Below are positions 21,336 through 30,787 of a stretch of DNA of 64,000 bases, piece by piece. The stretch comes from Acidobacteriaceae bacterium (GTDB lineage Bacteria > Acidobacteriota > Terriglobia > Terriglobales > Acidobacteriaceae), in NCBI GenBank assembly GCA_003165075.1, contig PLSM01000188.1:95095-159094 (forward strand), read 5' to 3'. The position numbers and the translations under genes are program-made. The first letter of the stretch is position 1; each line of letters opens with the position of its first letter. The notes under the pieces were generated by a model that had not been told where the DNA came from, did not search any database, and saw nothing but the letters and a program-made list of their open reading frames with translations.

Positions 21336-22769
21336 CTAATATCTCCGCTGATAAGTCCGCGATAGCCGGTCGTGCCAGCTCAGGCCTTCTTCGTCGAACA
21401 CCGACCACACCACCCCCAACCCCACCGGAAGCAGCGACACCAGTTGTGCCCACAGCCTGAAGCGCAGTTGGGCCCGTGTAGGACGCTCGTCGTCGAAGGT
21501 GCACAAGGCAATGTGTGCGTACTTCATGCCCGGTGTGAACCCGGCTAGAAGAATGAAGAGTGCCTGGTAGACCGCGCCGGTGAGGATCAGTGCCGCCGCG
21601 GCGCCGATTTCGGCGGTCTTCATGGCCATCGGATGCGAGAGATGGCTGGCAATCTCCGCCGCCGACGCGCAAACCACCCCTGCCACCAGCACTGTGTCCA
21701 CCACCGCTGCCATCAGGCGCAGTTGGAAGGGTGCCTGCTTCACGGCAGTCGCCTTCTCAGGCGCCTCCTCGCTCTGCGGTTCTGCGTCCTCCCGCGGCTG
21801 TGCCTCCAGTTCGATATCCGACCACTCCGGACCGCTCCAGGAAGGGGCAGGAGCTTCTTCAGAGGCAACTTCCGCTGCCGGCTCCGTGGAGATCGTGCTC
21901 GGGTCCACCTCAAAAATACTCAGTTGCCCATACTGCTCAGCGTTCCTTCCCTGTGGTGCGCCCGTCAGCCGCGGACGCATCCGCCGCGTCGCAACCAGTT
22001 CGCGGGGAAACTCCAGCAGGTTTGCGTAGATGGGCAGCGCCGGTTCCACCGCCTCAACCGCCTGTTCCATGGAAGAGGTGCCCGGCTCCTGGCCTGGGTT
22101 CCAAGGGCTAGGCTCAGCCGCCTCAAACTCTTCCAGTTCCCGCCGGGCAGGTGCGACCGGCGGCTCGGGTTGGCGCGCGGGCAGGTCCGGCTCCCAGCGG
22201 ATTTCGAGCGGCAGGCTCGCCGCCGTCGCGCGCGTCGAAGCCGAATGATCCATCAATGCCTGCTGCGCCACGACCTGTTGCCCCGCGCTCCCTGAATCTC
22301 TCGCAACAACGCCCTCGTCTTCTTCCGGGATCAGGTCCGCTGCCGCCGCTTCCAGGTTGTCCAGCGCGATCTCGGCCGCTGCCTGCGCTTCCAGGGCGGC
22401 ACGCGTTGCCGCCCCGGCGGCGCGCAACGCGGCGCGGGCCTCCGCGGCCTGCATCTCGCTGTAACTGGGGGTGTGGGCATAGCGGGCGGCCACCCGCGCT
22501 GCCGCTTCGGCTGCAAGGTTCGTTGCCGCGCTCTTTTTCTTCTTCGCCGGACGGCTCGGGGTCACTACCGCCATGCCTTTACGGCTCTTGTGTTCCGCCA
22601 GGCGCTGATTTACTTCCTGTTTCCACGACGGTAAAGGTGCGGGCAGATTTCCCAGTGTGCTCAATGCTCCAGAGTCCCTTCTGATACCGTCCCTCGGTCC
22701 GCCGCCCCACTCCGTCTGGACCTGGGCGGAGCAGCTCTTAACCAGAGCCAGCCACTTGCGCGAGAACAT
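21336..22769 (-). CDS. RDD-family membrane protein with long disordered N-terminal region
   Basis: A 477-residue protein. The last ~150 residues form an RDD domain: FQLRLMAAVVDTVLVAG begins the first helix with the characteristic Arg and Asp, a second helix follows around AEIGAAAALILTGAVYQALF, then FTPGMKYAHIAL and a third helix, ending DRLSRTYQRRY. The first ~320 residues are alanine-, glutamate- and proline-rich, with a lysine cluster (PAKKKK) near residue 75 and no obvious fold. RDD proteins are poorly understood; some act in ion transport. The start is uncertain; the stretch PSWKQEVNQRLAEHKSRKG near residue 48 looks conserved, so the true start is probably upstream of it. Confidence 0.75.
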   Translation of the reverse strand: MFSRKWLALVKSCSAQVQTEWGGGPRDGIRRDSGALSTLGNLPAPLPSWKQEVNQRLAEHKSRKGMAVVTPSRPAKKKKSAATNLAAEAAARVAARYAHTPSYSEMQAAEARAALRAAGAATRAALEAQAAAEIALDNLEAAAADLIPEEDEGVVARDSGSAGQQVVAQQALMDHSASTRATAASLPLEIRWEPDLPARQPEPPVAPARRELEEFEAAEPSPWNPGQEPGTSSMEQAVEAVEPALPIYANLLEFPRELVATRRMRPRLTGAPQGRNAEQYGQLSIFEVDPSTISTEPAAEVASEEAPAPSWSGPEWSDIELEAQPREDAEPQSEEAPEKATAVKQAPFQLRLMAAVVDTVLVAGVVCASAAEIASHLSHPMAMKTAEIGAAAALILTGAVYQALFILLAGFTPGMKYAHIALCTFDDERPTRAQLRFRLWAQLVSLLPVGLGVVWSVFDEEGLSWHDRLSRTYQRRY

Positions 22770-22897
22770 GCAGGGTTTACCTGGTCCGCGAATTTCGCGC
22801 TTTTCGGACCCTCCGTGCTCTCCCCTGCTCCCACAACCGCGTGACCCGCGTCCCTTCCAACGTGGCCCGCGTTTGCTATGCTGGCCTTGGTCCTGGG

Positions 22898-25411
22898 ATG
22901 CGTCCTCGTAATTTCGTGTTTATCACGCTGCTGGCCCTCTGTCACTTGCAAGTTCGTGGACAGGTGTTGACTAATGCGTTACCTCTCGCGCCGTCCCAGG
23001 TTTCCGCCGCGGACGCACAAGCGCCTGATGGCCGCGATGAGCAGCTCCCTTCGTCCTCTCTTCCCGACGATCCAGGCCAGGAGATTCTGCCCCTCGCCCA
23101 GCCGGAGCCCACGCCTTCCGGCGGAGTGCCGGTCCTGTGGGATGCTCAGCGCCAGACCCGTGTGGGCGACACGTGGACCCTCAGCGGTGAGGTAGTGATT
23201 CATTACCGCGACTACATTCTGCGCGCCGACAAAGTCGTCTATCACCAGTCCACGTCGGAACTTGAGGCCGACGGCCATCTCCAGGTCACAGGTGGCCCTG
23301 AAGACGCCTACATCGAAGCCGCGCATGGCGACATGCGCCTGGACATGCACACTGCGCGCTTTTTCGACGTCCACGGCTCCCTGGGAGTCCGCAGAACAGG
23401 TCACGCCGTGGTCTACTCCACTGCCAACCCGTTTCTTTTTTCCGGAAGGGTCCTGCTTCAGACCGGCGAAGGCGCCTACCGGATCATCGATGGCTCCATG
23501 ACCAACTGCCGTCTGCCCCATCCCGACTGGCAACTCATCTCCCACGCCATCAACGTAGCCAATGGCCGCGCTTCCACGTCCAACACCTTTTTCAAGTTGC
23601 TGGGCGTACCCATTTTTTATCTGCCTTACCTGCGCCATCCCGTGGACGACACCGGCCGCGCCAGCGGCCTCCTGACCCCCGTCTTCAGCAACGGGTCCTC
23701 CATCAAGGGCTACACCTTTGGCGAGCAGGTGTACTGGGCCATCAACCGCAGCATGGATGCGGTGATTGGCTCGGAGTATTACACCAAGCGCGGCTTTGCC
23801 CCCAACGGCGACTTCCGCTACAAGGGTCCTGGTCTCGACCACCTTACCGTGCGCTGGAATGCCCTGTTGGACCGGGGCATTGCGGCCACACCGCCGGCCA
23901 CCGGGCTGGTCAACCAGGGCGGAGTGGACATCGCGGCCCTGGGCCGCATCGACCTTTCTCCTGAAACCCGCCTTGCCATCAACACCGAATACCTGTCCAG
24001 CTACGTGTACAGGCTGGTTTTCAATGACAACTACTCACAGGCGGTCAACTCCGAGGTGCAGAGCAACATCTCGCTCACCCATGCGCATCGTGGCTTCGTT
24101 CCCTCCTTCTCCGCCGACCGCTCCCAGACCTTTGCCAGTTCGGCCCAGGGAGACGAGGTCAGGATTCTCCACCTGCCCAGCCTCCGCTTTGATGTGCTCG
24201 ACCGGCCTCTCGGCTCCTCGCCGCTTTACTGGCAGTTGGCCTCGTCAATCAGCCGCATGAGCCGTGCCGAGACCGGTTTCAACGCCCACAACGTGGGCCG
24301 CATCGACTTCGCCCCTCATATCTCCCTGCCTTTCGTCTCCGGCGGCTGGAGCGTGGTGCCCGAGGTTGCCCTGCGCGACACCTTTTATTCCGGCAGCCAG
24401 ATACCCGACCTCACAGGCGCCAACGGCGGCACTCCCGCCATCAGCCACGACACCCTCAACCGCACCGATCTTGAAGCCTCCGTCGATCTCCGTCCCCCCG
24501 CGCTCGAGCGTGACTTTACCCTTACCCGCTGGAACCGTACGCTGCGCCACGTCATCGAGCCGGAGTTCACCTACCGGTTTGTAGGCGGCATCGGCGCGCA
24601 GGCCCGCAACGTGCTCCTGGTCGACACCTCCGACATCGCTACCGACACCAACGAAGTCGGCTTCTCCTTGACCCAGCGCTTTTATCTGCGCCCCACCGAC
24701 CCCCGGCCCTGCACCGCCGAAGATGCCCAGGCTCCCGCCGGCTGCCCTGACCAGCCCCGCGAGTGGGCCAGTTGGCAGATCGCGCAAAAATACTTCCTTG
24801 ACCCCAACTTCGGTGGCGCACTCATTCCCGGTCGCCGTAACGTCTTCGACTCCACCCTGGACCTCAGTGGTGTGGCCTTTCTCACCGTGCCCCGCAACCT
24901 CTCGCCCATTACCTCCCGCGTCCGCTTCGAGGCCATCGACAACCTGCGCATCGAGTGGGACATCGACTACGACCCCCGCGGCGGCCGTCTGGGTGCCGAC
25001 AACCTCTTCGCCGGTTATAGCTGGGGCCACACCACCATCGGCCTGGGCCATGCCCTTCTCAATGCTGTCAATGAGCAGGGCAGTGCCGCCACCACCATTC
25101 AGAGCCAGCAGTTGCAGCCCTTCATTTACATCGGTAAACCCAGCGGCGCCGGCCTCAACCTGGCCGCAAATGGTGGCTACGACTTTGTGCATGGCGCGCT
25201 GCAGTACGGTGGCGCTCAGGCTGTCTACAACTGGAACTGTTGCGGCCTCACCGTCGGTTACCGGCGCTTTGAGTTGGGCACGATAGGCACAGTCCAGCGC
25301 GACGAGACCGAGTGGCTCTACAGTTTCACCCTTGCCGACTTCGGTTCCGTCGGCGACATCCGCCGCACCAACACCGTCTTCCCCGACCCCAACCTGCCCC
25401 CCGCGTATTAA
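22898..25411 (+). CDS. lptD: LPS-assembly protein LptD
   Basis: Outer-membrane translocon that inserts lipopolysaccharide into the outer leaflet. The 837-residue protein has a signal peptide (RNFVFITLLALCHLQVRGQ), an OstA/LptA-like jelly-roll domain (GEVVIHYRDYILRADKVVYH, ELEADGHLQVTGG) and then the large beta-barrel domain (PIFYLPYLRHPVDDTGRASG, FGEQVYWAINRSMDAVIG and many alternating strands to the C-terminus). The two cysteines in NWNCCGLTVGYRRFE near the C-terminus are typical of LptD. ATG 22898 begins the signal peptide; upstream in-frame codons to 22841 are rejected. It shows that the organism has an LPS outer membrane. Confidence 0.93.
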   Translation: MRPRNFVFITLLALCHLQVRGQVLTNALPLAPSQVSAADAQAPDGRDEQLPSSSLPDDPGQEILPLAQPEPTPSGGVPVLWDAQRQTRVGDTWTLSGEVVIHYRDYILRADKVVYHQSTSELEADGHLQVTGGPEDAYIEAAHGDMRLDMHTARFFDVHGSLGVRRTGHAVVYSTANPFLFSGRVLLQTGEGAYRIIDGSMTNCRLPHPDWQLISHAINVANGRASTSNTFFKLLGVPIFYLPYLRHPVDDTGRASGLLTPVFSNGSSIKGYTFGEQVYWAINRSMDAVIGSEYYTKRGFAPNGDFRYKGPGLDHLTVRWNALLDRGIAATPPATGLVNQGGVDIAALGRIDLSPETRLAINTEYLSSYVYRLVFNDNYSQAVNSEVQSNISLTHAHRGFVPSFSADRSQTFASSAQGDEVRILHLPSLRFDVLDRPLGSSPLYWQLASSISRMSRAETGFNAHNVGRIDFAPHISLPFVSGGWSVVPEVALRDTFYSGSQIPDLTGANGGTPAISHDTLNRTDLEASVDLRPPALERDFTLTRWNRTLRHVIEPEFTYRFVGGIGAQARNVLLVDTSDIATDTNEVGFSLTQRFYLRPTDPRPCTAEDAQAPAGCPDQPREWASWQIAQKYFLDPNFGGALIPGRRNVFDSTLDLSGVAFLTVPRNLSPITSRVRFEAIDNLRIEWDIDYDPRGGRLGADNLFAGYSWGHTTIGLGHALLNAVNEQGSAATTIQSQQLQPFIYIGKPSGAGLNLAANGGYDFVHGALQYGGAQAVYNWNCCGLTVGYRRFELGTIGTVQRDETEWLYSFTLADFGSVGDIRRTNTVFPDPNLPPAY

Positions 25412-25442
25412 CGTCTGGTGTCCGAAGTACGCTTCACATCCG

Positions 25443-28106
25443 TCATTCCGTTCGCAACGCTTTCATCGGATCGATACTTGCCGCGCGTCCCGCAGGCAAA
25501 GCACTCGCCGCCAGTGCGACAACTGCCACTCCCACCACCGCCAACAGATAGCTTGCTGCATCAAGCGGCTTCACGCCATAAAGGGACGAAGCGAGCGCAC
25601 GCCCCACCAGCATGGCCAGAGGAACGCCCATCACCACCCCCGCGACGGTGAGCAGCAGGCTGTCCTTCAAGATCATCCAGACCACCTGCCCACGCCCGGC
25701 GCCCACAGCCATGCGCACCCCAATCTCTGCCGTCCGCATGTTCACGCGATACGCCAGCGTTCCATAGAGTCCTGTGGCCACCAGGACCACTGCCAAAACA
25801 CCGAAGAACCCGGCAAGCCGCGCAAAAAGCACCTGGTGAGAGATGGTCATATCAAATTGTGCGCGCTGTGTCATCGGCCGTATCAGCGGCAGGTTCGGGT
25901 CCAATTGTTGCACCGCTTTGCGCGCCGACGGCAGAATCGCGAGCGGCTTGCCGTGCACGCGCATTTCCACGTCCATTGATCCCACAATCGGTAGCTGGGC
26001 ATACATGTACCACGCCATCGGAATCGGCTCTTCGTCGATGCTGCGATACTTGTGGTTCTTCACCACGCCGACGATGGTCATTGTGTATTGTCCATTGTCG
26101 AGTCCGGTGGTATGGCCCAGCGGGTTCTGATTGGGCAGGAAGCGCTTTGCAAACTCTTCGTTGACAATGCCCACGTGGGGCGAGGTCGCAGTGTCGGAAT
26201 CAGCGAAATCCCGCCCTGCAATGATAGGCACGCCGAGAGTGCGGAAGAAGTTCGGTCCCACCATGTTGCTGCGGACCGTCCTTGATGCGCCGTTTGCCAC
26301 GTCCGGCAAACGGCCGTCCACCATCATGTCGCTGTTGTCGGACCACCACGATCCGATGCGTTCCGCCATCACCGTCACCGATTCCACGCCGGGTAGCACA
26401 CGCAGTTTGTTCATCAGATTCACGTAAAAAGCAACGCCCTCGGGAATCGACGGAATGTTTGGCTTCACCCCGAAGACGACCAGGCCATCCACCTTCATCC
26501 CCAGGGGGGTGTTCTCCAGATTTCGTAGCGTGCGAATCAGCAGCCCACCGCCCACCAGCAGCACCACGCACAACGCCATCTGCAAGGCCACAATAACCCT
26601 GCCTGTGCGCGATTTGCCTGCGTTGGCATTGGATGTGGCAGCCGAAGTCTTCAGCGCGAGTTCGGCTCGCCCGGCAAGCGCAATGCGCAGCGGCGCCACG
26701 CCAAACAGCAGCGCGGCAAACACCAGCACGGCCAGCGTAAACAGCAGCACCGTCTTGTCCGGCGCAAGGCTGGACTCGATCTCAGCCCATCGGCCGAGCA
26801 ACCGTGTTGCCAGCACCGCAAAGCCCCACGCCACCGCTCCGCCCGCCGCCACCAGGATCAGGCTTTCCGTAAGCAGTTGCCGCAGCAGCTCGCCCCGGCC
26901 CGCGCCCAGTGCCTGCCGCAACGAAAACTCCCTTTGGCGCGTCGCGTTCCGTGCCAACAGCAGCATCACCACATTCATCAGCGCGATGAGCAGCACCAGG
27001 CCCACCATGGCCATCAACATGCGCAGCGGCTTGCCGTACACCTCGTCATTGCCTGCAAAGCCCTTGGCATCTGCAAAGCTCAAAACCGGCGGCTTGATGT
27101 CCTTGGGCGGCGAACCCAGTCCCACATAAGCCGCTGTCTGAAAGACGGGCTGCAGTTGCGCCCCCGCTTGCGCTCGGGTTACGCCGGGAGCGAGACGCCC
27201 GATCATCCGCAGGCACCACCAGGTCGGATTTGCGATATACGTCTTGCCATCCTCCAGAGGATTGCCCCACGCATTCAGTTCAGGGCGACTCTGCATTGGA
27301 ATCCAGAAGTCGGTCGACCCACCCCCTTCGACACCTTCAAAGCCCTCTGCGGCAATGCCCACAATGGTCATGGGCACACTGTTCACATACAGTGTTTTTC
27401 CCAATACATCGGGATCCCGCGCGAACCGTCGCGTCCAGTAGTTGTAGCTGAGTACGGCAATGGGCGCATGATTCGTCTCGTCCTGCTCGGTGAAACCTCG
27501 ACCGTGCGGAAGATTCACGCCCAGGCCCGAGAAAAAGGTGCCGCTCACCATGTCGCCTTCCGCCTCCTCCGGTTGGGGTCCATAGCGGACTGAGACCTTG
27601 CTGCCCGATAGCGGCACATACGCCATGACGGACGAAAGGCCGCGAGCTTGCCGCCGAAACGCATCATATACGGGATACGAAAACGTCTCAGTGGAATTGA
27701 CTGTGCCGGTGCCGTGGGGCGGATTGGTGGTCCTTAAGTACACCACGCGATCTGGATCGGCCACAGGCAGTGACTTCAACAGCACCGCGTTCATCACGCT
27801 GAATACCGCCGTATTCGCGCCAATCCCGAGCGCAAGCGTCAGAATCGCCGTCGCGGCAAACCCCGGACTCTGCCGCAGGGATCGGAATCCAAACCGAAGG
27901 TCGCGCCACAGCTTGTCAAGCCACACCCACCGGCCTTTCATGTAGAAGCGCTCCTGCGCTGCACGGATATTGCCAAATTCGCGCCGCGCTTTCCATCGCG
28001 CCTCGCCCTCGCTCAAGCCCTCACTCTCGAGAGCGTCGGCTTCGAGCTCAAGATGCGCCTTGATTTCTTCGGCAAAATCCTCTGCACTCCGCTTGCGCCG
28101 GAACAT
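25443..28106 (-). CDS. ADOP-type duplicated orphan ABC permease
   Basis: An 887-residue member of the acidobacterial duplicated orphan permease family: two MacB_PCD/FtsX modules in one chain and no ATPase gene. The N-terminal cytoplasmic ~60 residues (RKRSAEDFAEEIKAHLELEA, WKARREFGN) are the ADOP signature. Then LWRDLRFGFRSLRQSPGFAA leads into the first helix (LTLALGIGANTAVFSVMNAV), a periplasmic domain, three helices, the repeat of the module, and the final helices ending GRAASIDPMKALRTE. It starts 2 bases after the PadR stop (start 28106 chosen), the standard PadR-ADOP operon, so PadR very probably represses it. Function of the family is unknown. Confidence 0.93.
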   Translation of the reverse strand: MFRRKRSAEDFAEEIKAHLELEADALESEGLSEGEARWKARREFGNIRAAQERFYMKGRWVWLDKLWRDLRFGFRSLRQSPGFAATAILTLALGIGANTAVFSVMNAVLLKSLPVADPDRVVYLRTTNPPHGTGTVNSTETFSYPVYDAFRRQARGLSSVMAYVPLSGSKVSVRYGPQPEEAEGDMVSGTFFSGLGVNLPHGRGFTEQDETNHAPIAVLSYNYWTRRFARDPDVLGKTLYVNSVPMTIVGIAAEGFEGVEGGGSTDFWIPMQSRPELNAWGNPLEDGKTYIANPTWWCLRMIGRLAPGVTRAQAGAQLQPVFQTAAYVGLGSPPKDIKPPVLSFADAKGFAGNDEVYGKPLRMLMAMVGLVLLIALMNVVMLLLARNATRQREFSLRQALGAGRGELLRQLLTESLILVAAGGAVAWGFAVLATRLLGRWAEIESSLAPDKTVLLFTLAVLVFAALLFGVAPLRIALAGRAELALKTSAATSNANAGKSRTGRVIVALQMALCVVLLVGGGLLIRTLRNLENTPLGMKVDGLVVFGVKPNIPSIPEGVAFYVNLMNKLRVLPGVESVTVMAERIGSWWSDNSDMMVDGRLPDVANGASRTVRSNMVGPNFFRTLGVPIIAGRDFADSDTATSPHVGIVNEEFAKRFLPNQNPLGHTTGLDNGQYTMTIVGVVKNHKYRSIDEEPIPMAWYMYAQLPIVGSMDVEMRVHGKPLAILPSARKAVQQLDPNLPLIRPMTQRAQFDMTISHQVLFARLAGFFGVLAVVLVATGLYGTLAYRVNMRTAEIGVRMAVGAGRGQVVWMILKDSLLLTVAGVVMGVPLAMLVGRALASSLYGVKPLDAASYLLAVVGVAVVALAASALPAGRAASIDPMKALRTE

Positions 28107-28108
28107 CG

Positions 28109-28480
28109 CTATGCCTCCTCGCCTTGCCGTTCGTTGCCGGAGTCCAGAATCAAGCCCATCGCCCGTGTCAGCCGCCGCCACTCGCTGGTCTTCTCCACCA
28201 GCTGCTCGCGGCCTTTCGGCGTCAGCGAATAGAAGCGCGCCTTGCGGTTGTTATCGCTCACGCCCCACTTGGCGCGAATCCACTCCTTGTCTTCCAGTCT
28301 CTGCAGAGCCACATAGAGCGATCCGTGATCCACAAGAAAGACGTCTTCTGACTGGCGCTGGATCAATCGCGCTACACCCTGCCCATGGCACGGTCCCAGC
28401 ACAAGTGTTTTCAAAATCAACAGGTCCAGCGTTCCCTGCAACAAGGCAATGCGGTCGTCGTTATTCTCTTGGGTAGCCAT
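28109..28480 (-). CDS. PadR-family transcriptional repressor
   Basis: A 123-residue winged-helix regulator. Seen: LLQGTLDLLILKTLVLGPCHGQGVA (first helices), the DVFLVDHGSLYVALQRLEDKEWI recognition helix region and the wing NRKARFYSLTPKGREQL, followed by a C-terminal dimerisation helix. PadR proteins of this subfamily precede ADOP genes. Start: ATG 28480; a TTG three codons upstream is possible. The start codon lies inside an 11-bp inverted repeat that overlaps its own promoter, so autorepression is very likely. The mRNA appears to be leaderless. Confidence 0.93.
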   Translation of the reverse strand: MATQENNDDRIALLQGTLDLLILKTLVLGPCHGQGVARLIQRQSEDVFLVDHGSLYVALQRLEDKEWIRAKWGVSDNNRKARFYSLTPKGREQLVEKTSEWRRLTRAMGLILDSGNERQGEEA

Positions 28481-28517
28481 TCGACCCAAGTATTCACCTG
28501 TTTGGGTCGAATGTCAA
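28479..28517 (-). promoter_or_regulatory. Promoter and likely PadR operator of the padR-ADOP operon
   Basis: On the minus strand TTGACA (28517-28512) is followed after exactly 17 bases by AATACT (28494-28489). The perfect inverted repeat ATTCGACCCAA / TTGGGTCGAAT occupies 28479-28489 and 28502-28512 with a 12-base spacer, so one arm lies just after the -35 box and the other covers the -10 end to the start codon. Predicted transcription start is at or within a few bases of the ATG at 28480. Confidence 0.75.
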
Positions 28518-28814
28518 CCCAAACCGAAAATCTAAATCAAAAGCACCTGACTCCGCGAGCCCTTCCGCCCTTAATGTTCCGCAATAAAACGCAATAAAAT
28601 TGGACGCCATCGAGGGTTTGAAACCGCTCCGTTCTGCCGCAGGAAGGGTCTTCTGGCGCAGAAATACCCGCTCTTCCGGGTTCCGGGCGAGTCACGGGCA
28701 AGCCGCGCCATAAACAACCTGCGCCAGCCATCAAAGAAACTGTGAAGCCGGTCGTCCCGCCCCTGCTACGCATTTGCCTTTGCCGCAAGGGCGGGAATGC
28801 GCGAATCCACGCGG
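28518..28814. other. Intergenic stretch with one degenerate hairpin repeat
   Basis: About 300 bases between the padR promoter and the methyltransferase gene (both leftward). No gene seen. AT-rich words CGCAATAAAA repeat twice at 28579-28599. A type 2 dispersed hairpin lies at 28753-28804 (CCCGCCCCTGC...CCGCAAGGGCGGGAATG), just beyond the methyltransferase stop, where it could act as a 3' boundary. Confidence 0.5.
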
Positions 28815-29480
28815 TCAGAGAACAATGTCCGTTCCGTAGAACTCCTCACGCATGTGCATCTCAGCGAACCAGCAATAGGTCCTCGGCTTCTCATCTTCAG
28901 ATATGTATAGCTCGATCTCTCGTTCCACCAGGTCTTTCACAACCCACCCGTTCAAAGAGAATGCAGTGCGAATCTGTTCTTCTCTCAAAGCAGGCAAACC
29001 CTCGCCAATGGGGTAATTCGCCTTGGTCAAATTGGTCTCGCTGAATGCGCGCAGGTAAACAACTGCCCCCGCCCGGCACACCCGATGGAGAGTAGTAGCA
29101 TAAGCGGCGCGATCGCCGTCATTGTAGAGCGAGTGGAAGCATCCGATATCGACGACTGTATCGAAGCATTCATCGTAACCGGAGAGTTCGCACATATTCG
29201 CCTGCTGGAATAGGGCTTTGCTCCCTCTCTCCGCAGCTTTACGCCTTGCGCGTTCAATCGCGTTGATCGAGATGTCCATGCCGATCGCGAAATATCCCAG
29301 ATCGGCAAGGTAGAGTGAGGTCCGTCCCGGTCCACAACCTGAATCGAGCACATCGCCATGAATTTTCCCACTCACTTCCAGCGCCATAATCCATTCGTCC
29401 GGCGCGTCAATGTCGAACGGTGTGGTCACACTCTCATAGGCCTTATCCCAATAATTCTTCAGTTGTGCAGTGTTGTTCAT
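28815..29480 (-). CDS. Class I SAM-dependent methyltransferase
   Basis: A 221-residue methyltransferase. Motif I is DVLDSGCGPGRTSLYLADLG (about residues 44-63), motif II begins AIGMDISINAIERAR, and motif IV is DTVVDIGCFHSLYND. The pattern resembles small thiol/tellurite-type (TPMT-like) methyltransferases, but the substrate cannot be told. ATG 29480 has AGAAGGGA upstream and is preferred to ATG 29498, which has no ribosome site. Single gene on its strand, downstream of the sigma-factor pair with a gap of about 110 bases. Confidence 0.85.
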   Translation of the reverse strand: MNNTAQLKNYWDKAYESVTTPFDIDAPDEWIMALEVSGKIHGDVLDSGCGPGRTSLYLADLGYFAIGMDISINAIERARRKAAERGSKALFQQANMCELSGYDECFDTVVDIGCFHSLYNDGDRAAYATTLHRVCRAGAVVYLRAFSETNLTKANYPIGEGLPALREEQIRTAFSLNGWVVKDLVEREIELYISEDEKPRTYCWFAEMHMREEFYGTDIVL

Positions 29481-29591
29481 CCCAAGATCCCTTCTCATTT
29501 GTTGTGAAAATTGAAACTTCTGCTCGTGCCATTCGGCAACAAATACTCTGCGCCGTCTTGTCTCCAGACAGTGGTGTGGACCCCGGCGCGG

Positions 29592-29957
29592 TCAGGCCGG
29601 CTCCTTGGTCTCGCTGGCAGGCGTTCTGGGATCGCCGCAGCGTGCGCGTAAATTCTGGCGGAGCTTTTCGCGCTCCTCCGGCGTCATCTGCCCCCAATGC
29701 TCACCCAAACGCCGTTGTTCCCAGTGCTCGCGCAGCCTCCGCCGCGCTTCGGAGCGATCCGGCCTATGGCCGCCAAAGCCTCCGAACAGAATCCGGCACA
29801 GAAGCACCAGTCCGAGAGCTTGCCAGAAGGTAACTTGCCGCCATCCGAACAGCGCCGGCAGCAGCCAGTTCCACAAGTGCATCACCACTTCGCCGCAAAT
29901 CGCAATCAGAATCACCAGCGCCGGTGGGGCCACAAAAATGATCCATTTCCTTCTCAT
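29592..29957 (-). CDS. Small two-helix membrane protein paired with an ECF sigma factor
   Basis: A 121-residue protein with two membrane helices (WIIFVAPPALVILIAICGEV and WQALGLVLLCRILFGGF) and a charged arginine-rich cytoplasmic tail (RREHW-like segments, MTPEEREKLRQNLRARCG). It starts 10 bases after the sigma-factor stop, so the two are cotranscribed. Position suggests an anti-sigma or sensor role, but the protein has no recognised anti-sigma domain or zinc motif. Confidence 0.7.
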   Translation of the reverse strand: MRRKWIIFVAPPALVILIAICGEVVMHLWNWLLPALFGWRQVTFWQALGLVLLCRILFGGFGGHRPDRSEARRRLREHWEQRRLGEHWGQMTPEEREKLRQNLRARCGDPRTPASETKEPA

Positions 29958-29967
29958 GTTGGAATCC

Positions 29968-30549
29968 TCATTTCTTCATGAACTCATCGTGAATGCTCTG
30001 CAAGCGCTGGCGCAGATAGAGCACCGCATAGCGCTTGCGCGACAAGAGTGTGTTGACGTTGACGCCGCTCTCTGCCGACAACTCTTTAAAGCTGTGCCCC
30101 TCCAACTCGTGTGCCACAAATACTTCGCGCTGCTCGGCGGGCAGTTCGCCCAGCGCCAGTTCCAGCTCATCGAGAAGCAGGCTGCGGACATAGAGCGCGT
30201 CTGGGCCGTCATCGGGAGAAGGCAACAGATCTTCTAACTGCAACAACTCGCCTTCTTCGTCCTCCATCGCTGCATCGGTAAAGTTCTCTGGCTTCTTCTT
30301 GCGGAACAGGTCCGTGATGCGATTGCGCGCCACCCTGAAAAGCCAGCCGGTCACGTAGTCAATCGGCGTCAGCAGGCGATGAGCTTCCACCAGTTCGCAG
30401 AAAACTTCCTGCAATAGATCTTCCACGTCGGCATCGTTTGCCACCCGCTTGCGGATGAAGTTCCGCAACCGTGGTCTCTCTTCCGCGATGACTTCGGAGA
30501 TTCGTCGGTCTTGCTCGGTCATCAAAGGGATGCTCAGCGCCTTTTCCAT
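29968..30549 (-). CDS. ECF-type RNA polymerase sigma factor
   Basis: A 193-residue sigma factor. Region 2 is RPRLRNFIRKRVANDADVED, then LLQEVFCELVEAHRLLTPID and YVTGWLFRVARNRITDLFRK; an acidic linker follows; region 4 is LPAEQREVFVAHELEGHSFK, then ELSAESGVNVNTLLSRKRYA. It directs polymerase to a small stress or envelope regulon. Start ATG 30549 with AGGA close by (only 4 bases); ATG 30522 (MTEQDRRISE) is an alternative with no site. A longer open frame reaches 30846 but has no sigma-like sequence. It is followed by a two-helix membrane protein. Confidence 0.9.
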   Translation of the reverse strand: MEKALSIPLMTEQDRRISEVIAEERPRLRNFIRKRVANDADVEDLLQEVFCELVEAHRLLTPIDYVTGWLFRVARNRITDLFRKKKPENFTDAAMEDEEGELLQLEDLLPSPDDGPDALYVRSLLLDELELALGELPAEQREVFVAHELEGHSFKELSAESGVNVNTLLSRKRYAVLYLRQRLQSIHDEFMKK

Positions 30550-30787
30550 CCATTCCTGTAGACGAACAGCGGCAGCGAATATTGTAGAGTTCCGAATCTG
30601 CGATGGGGCAGAGCCTTCGCGGCGCAGCGGGTGATTTGGTTCGCGTGATCGGATCTTCATGCCACGTCTTGTCGGCCCAAAGCAAGGTCTTAGCCAACCG
30701 GCGCCTGCCGGCTGAGTTTTCCTGGCAGGCCCATCCATCGCCCTCCATCCGGCCTGCTGGGGTATCCTTTTCTTAGAGGAATATCTC

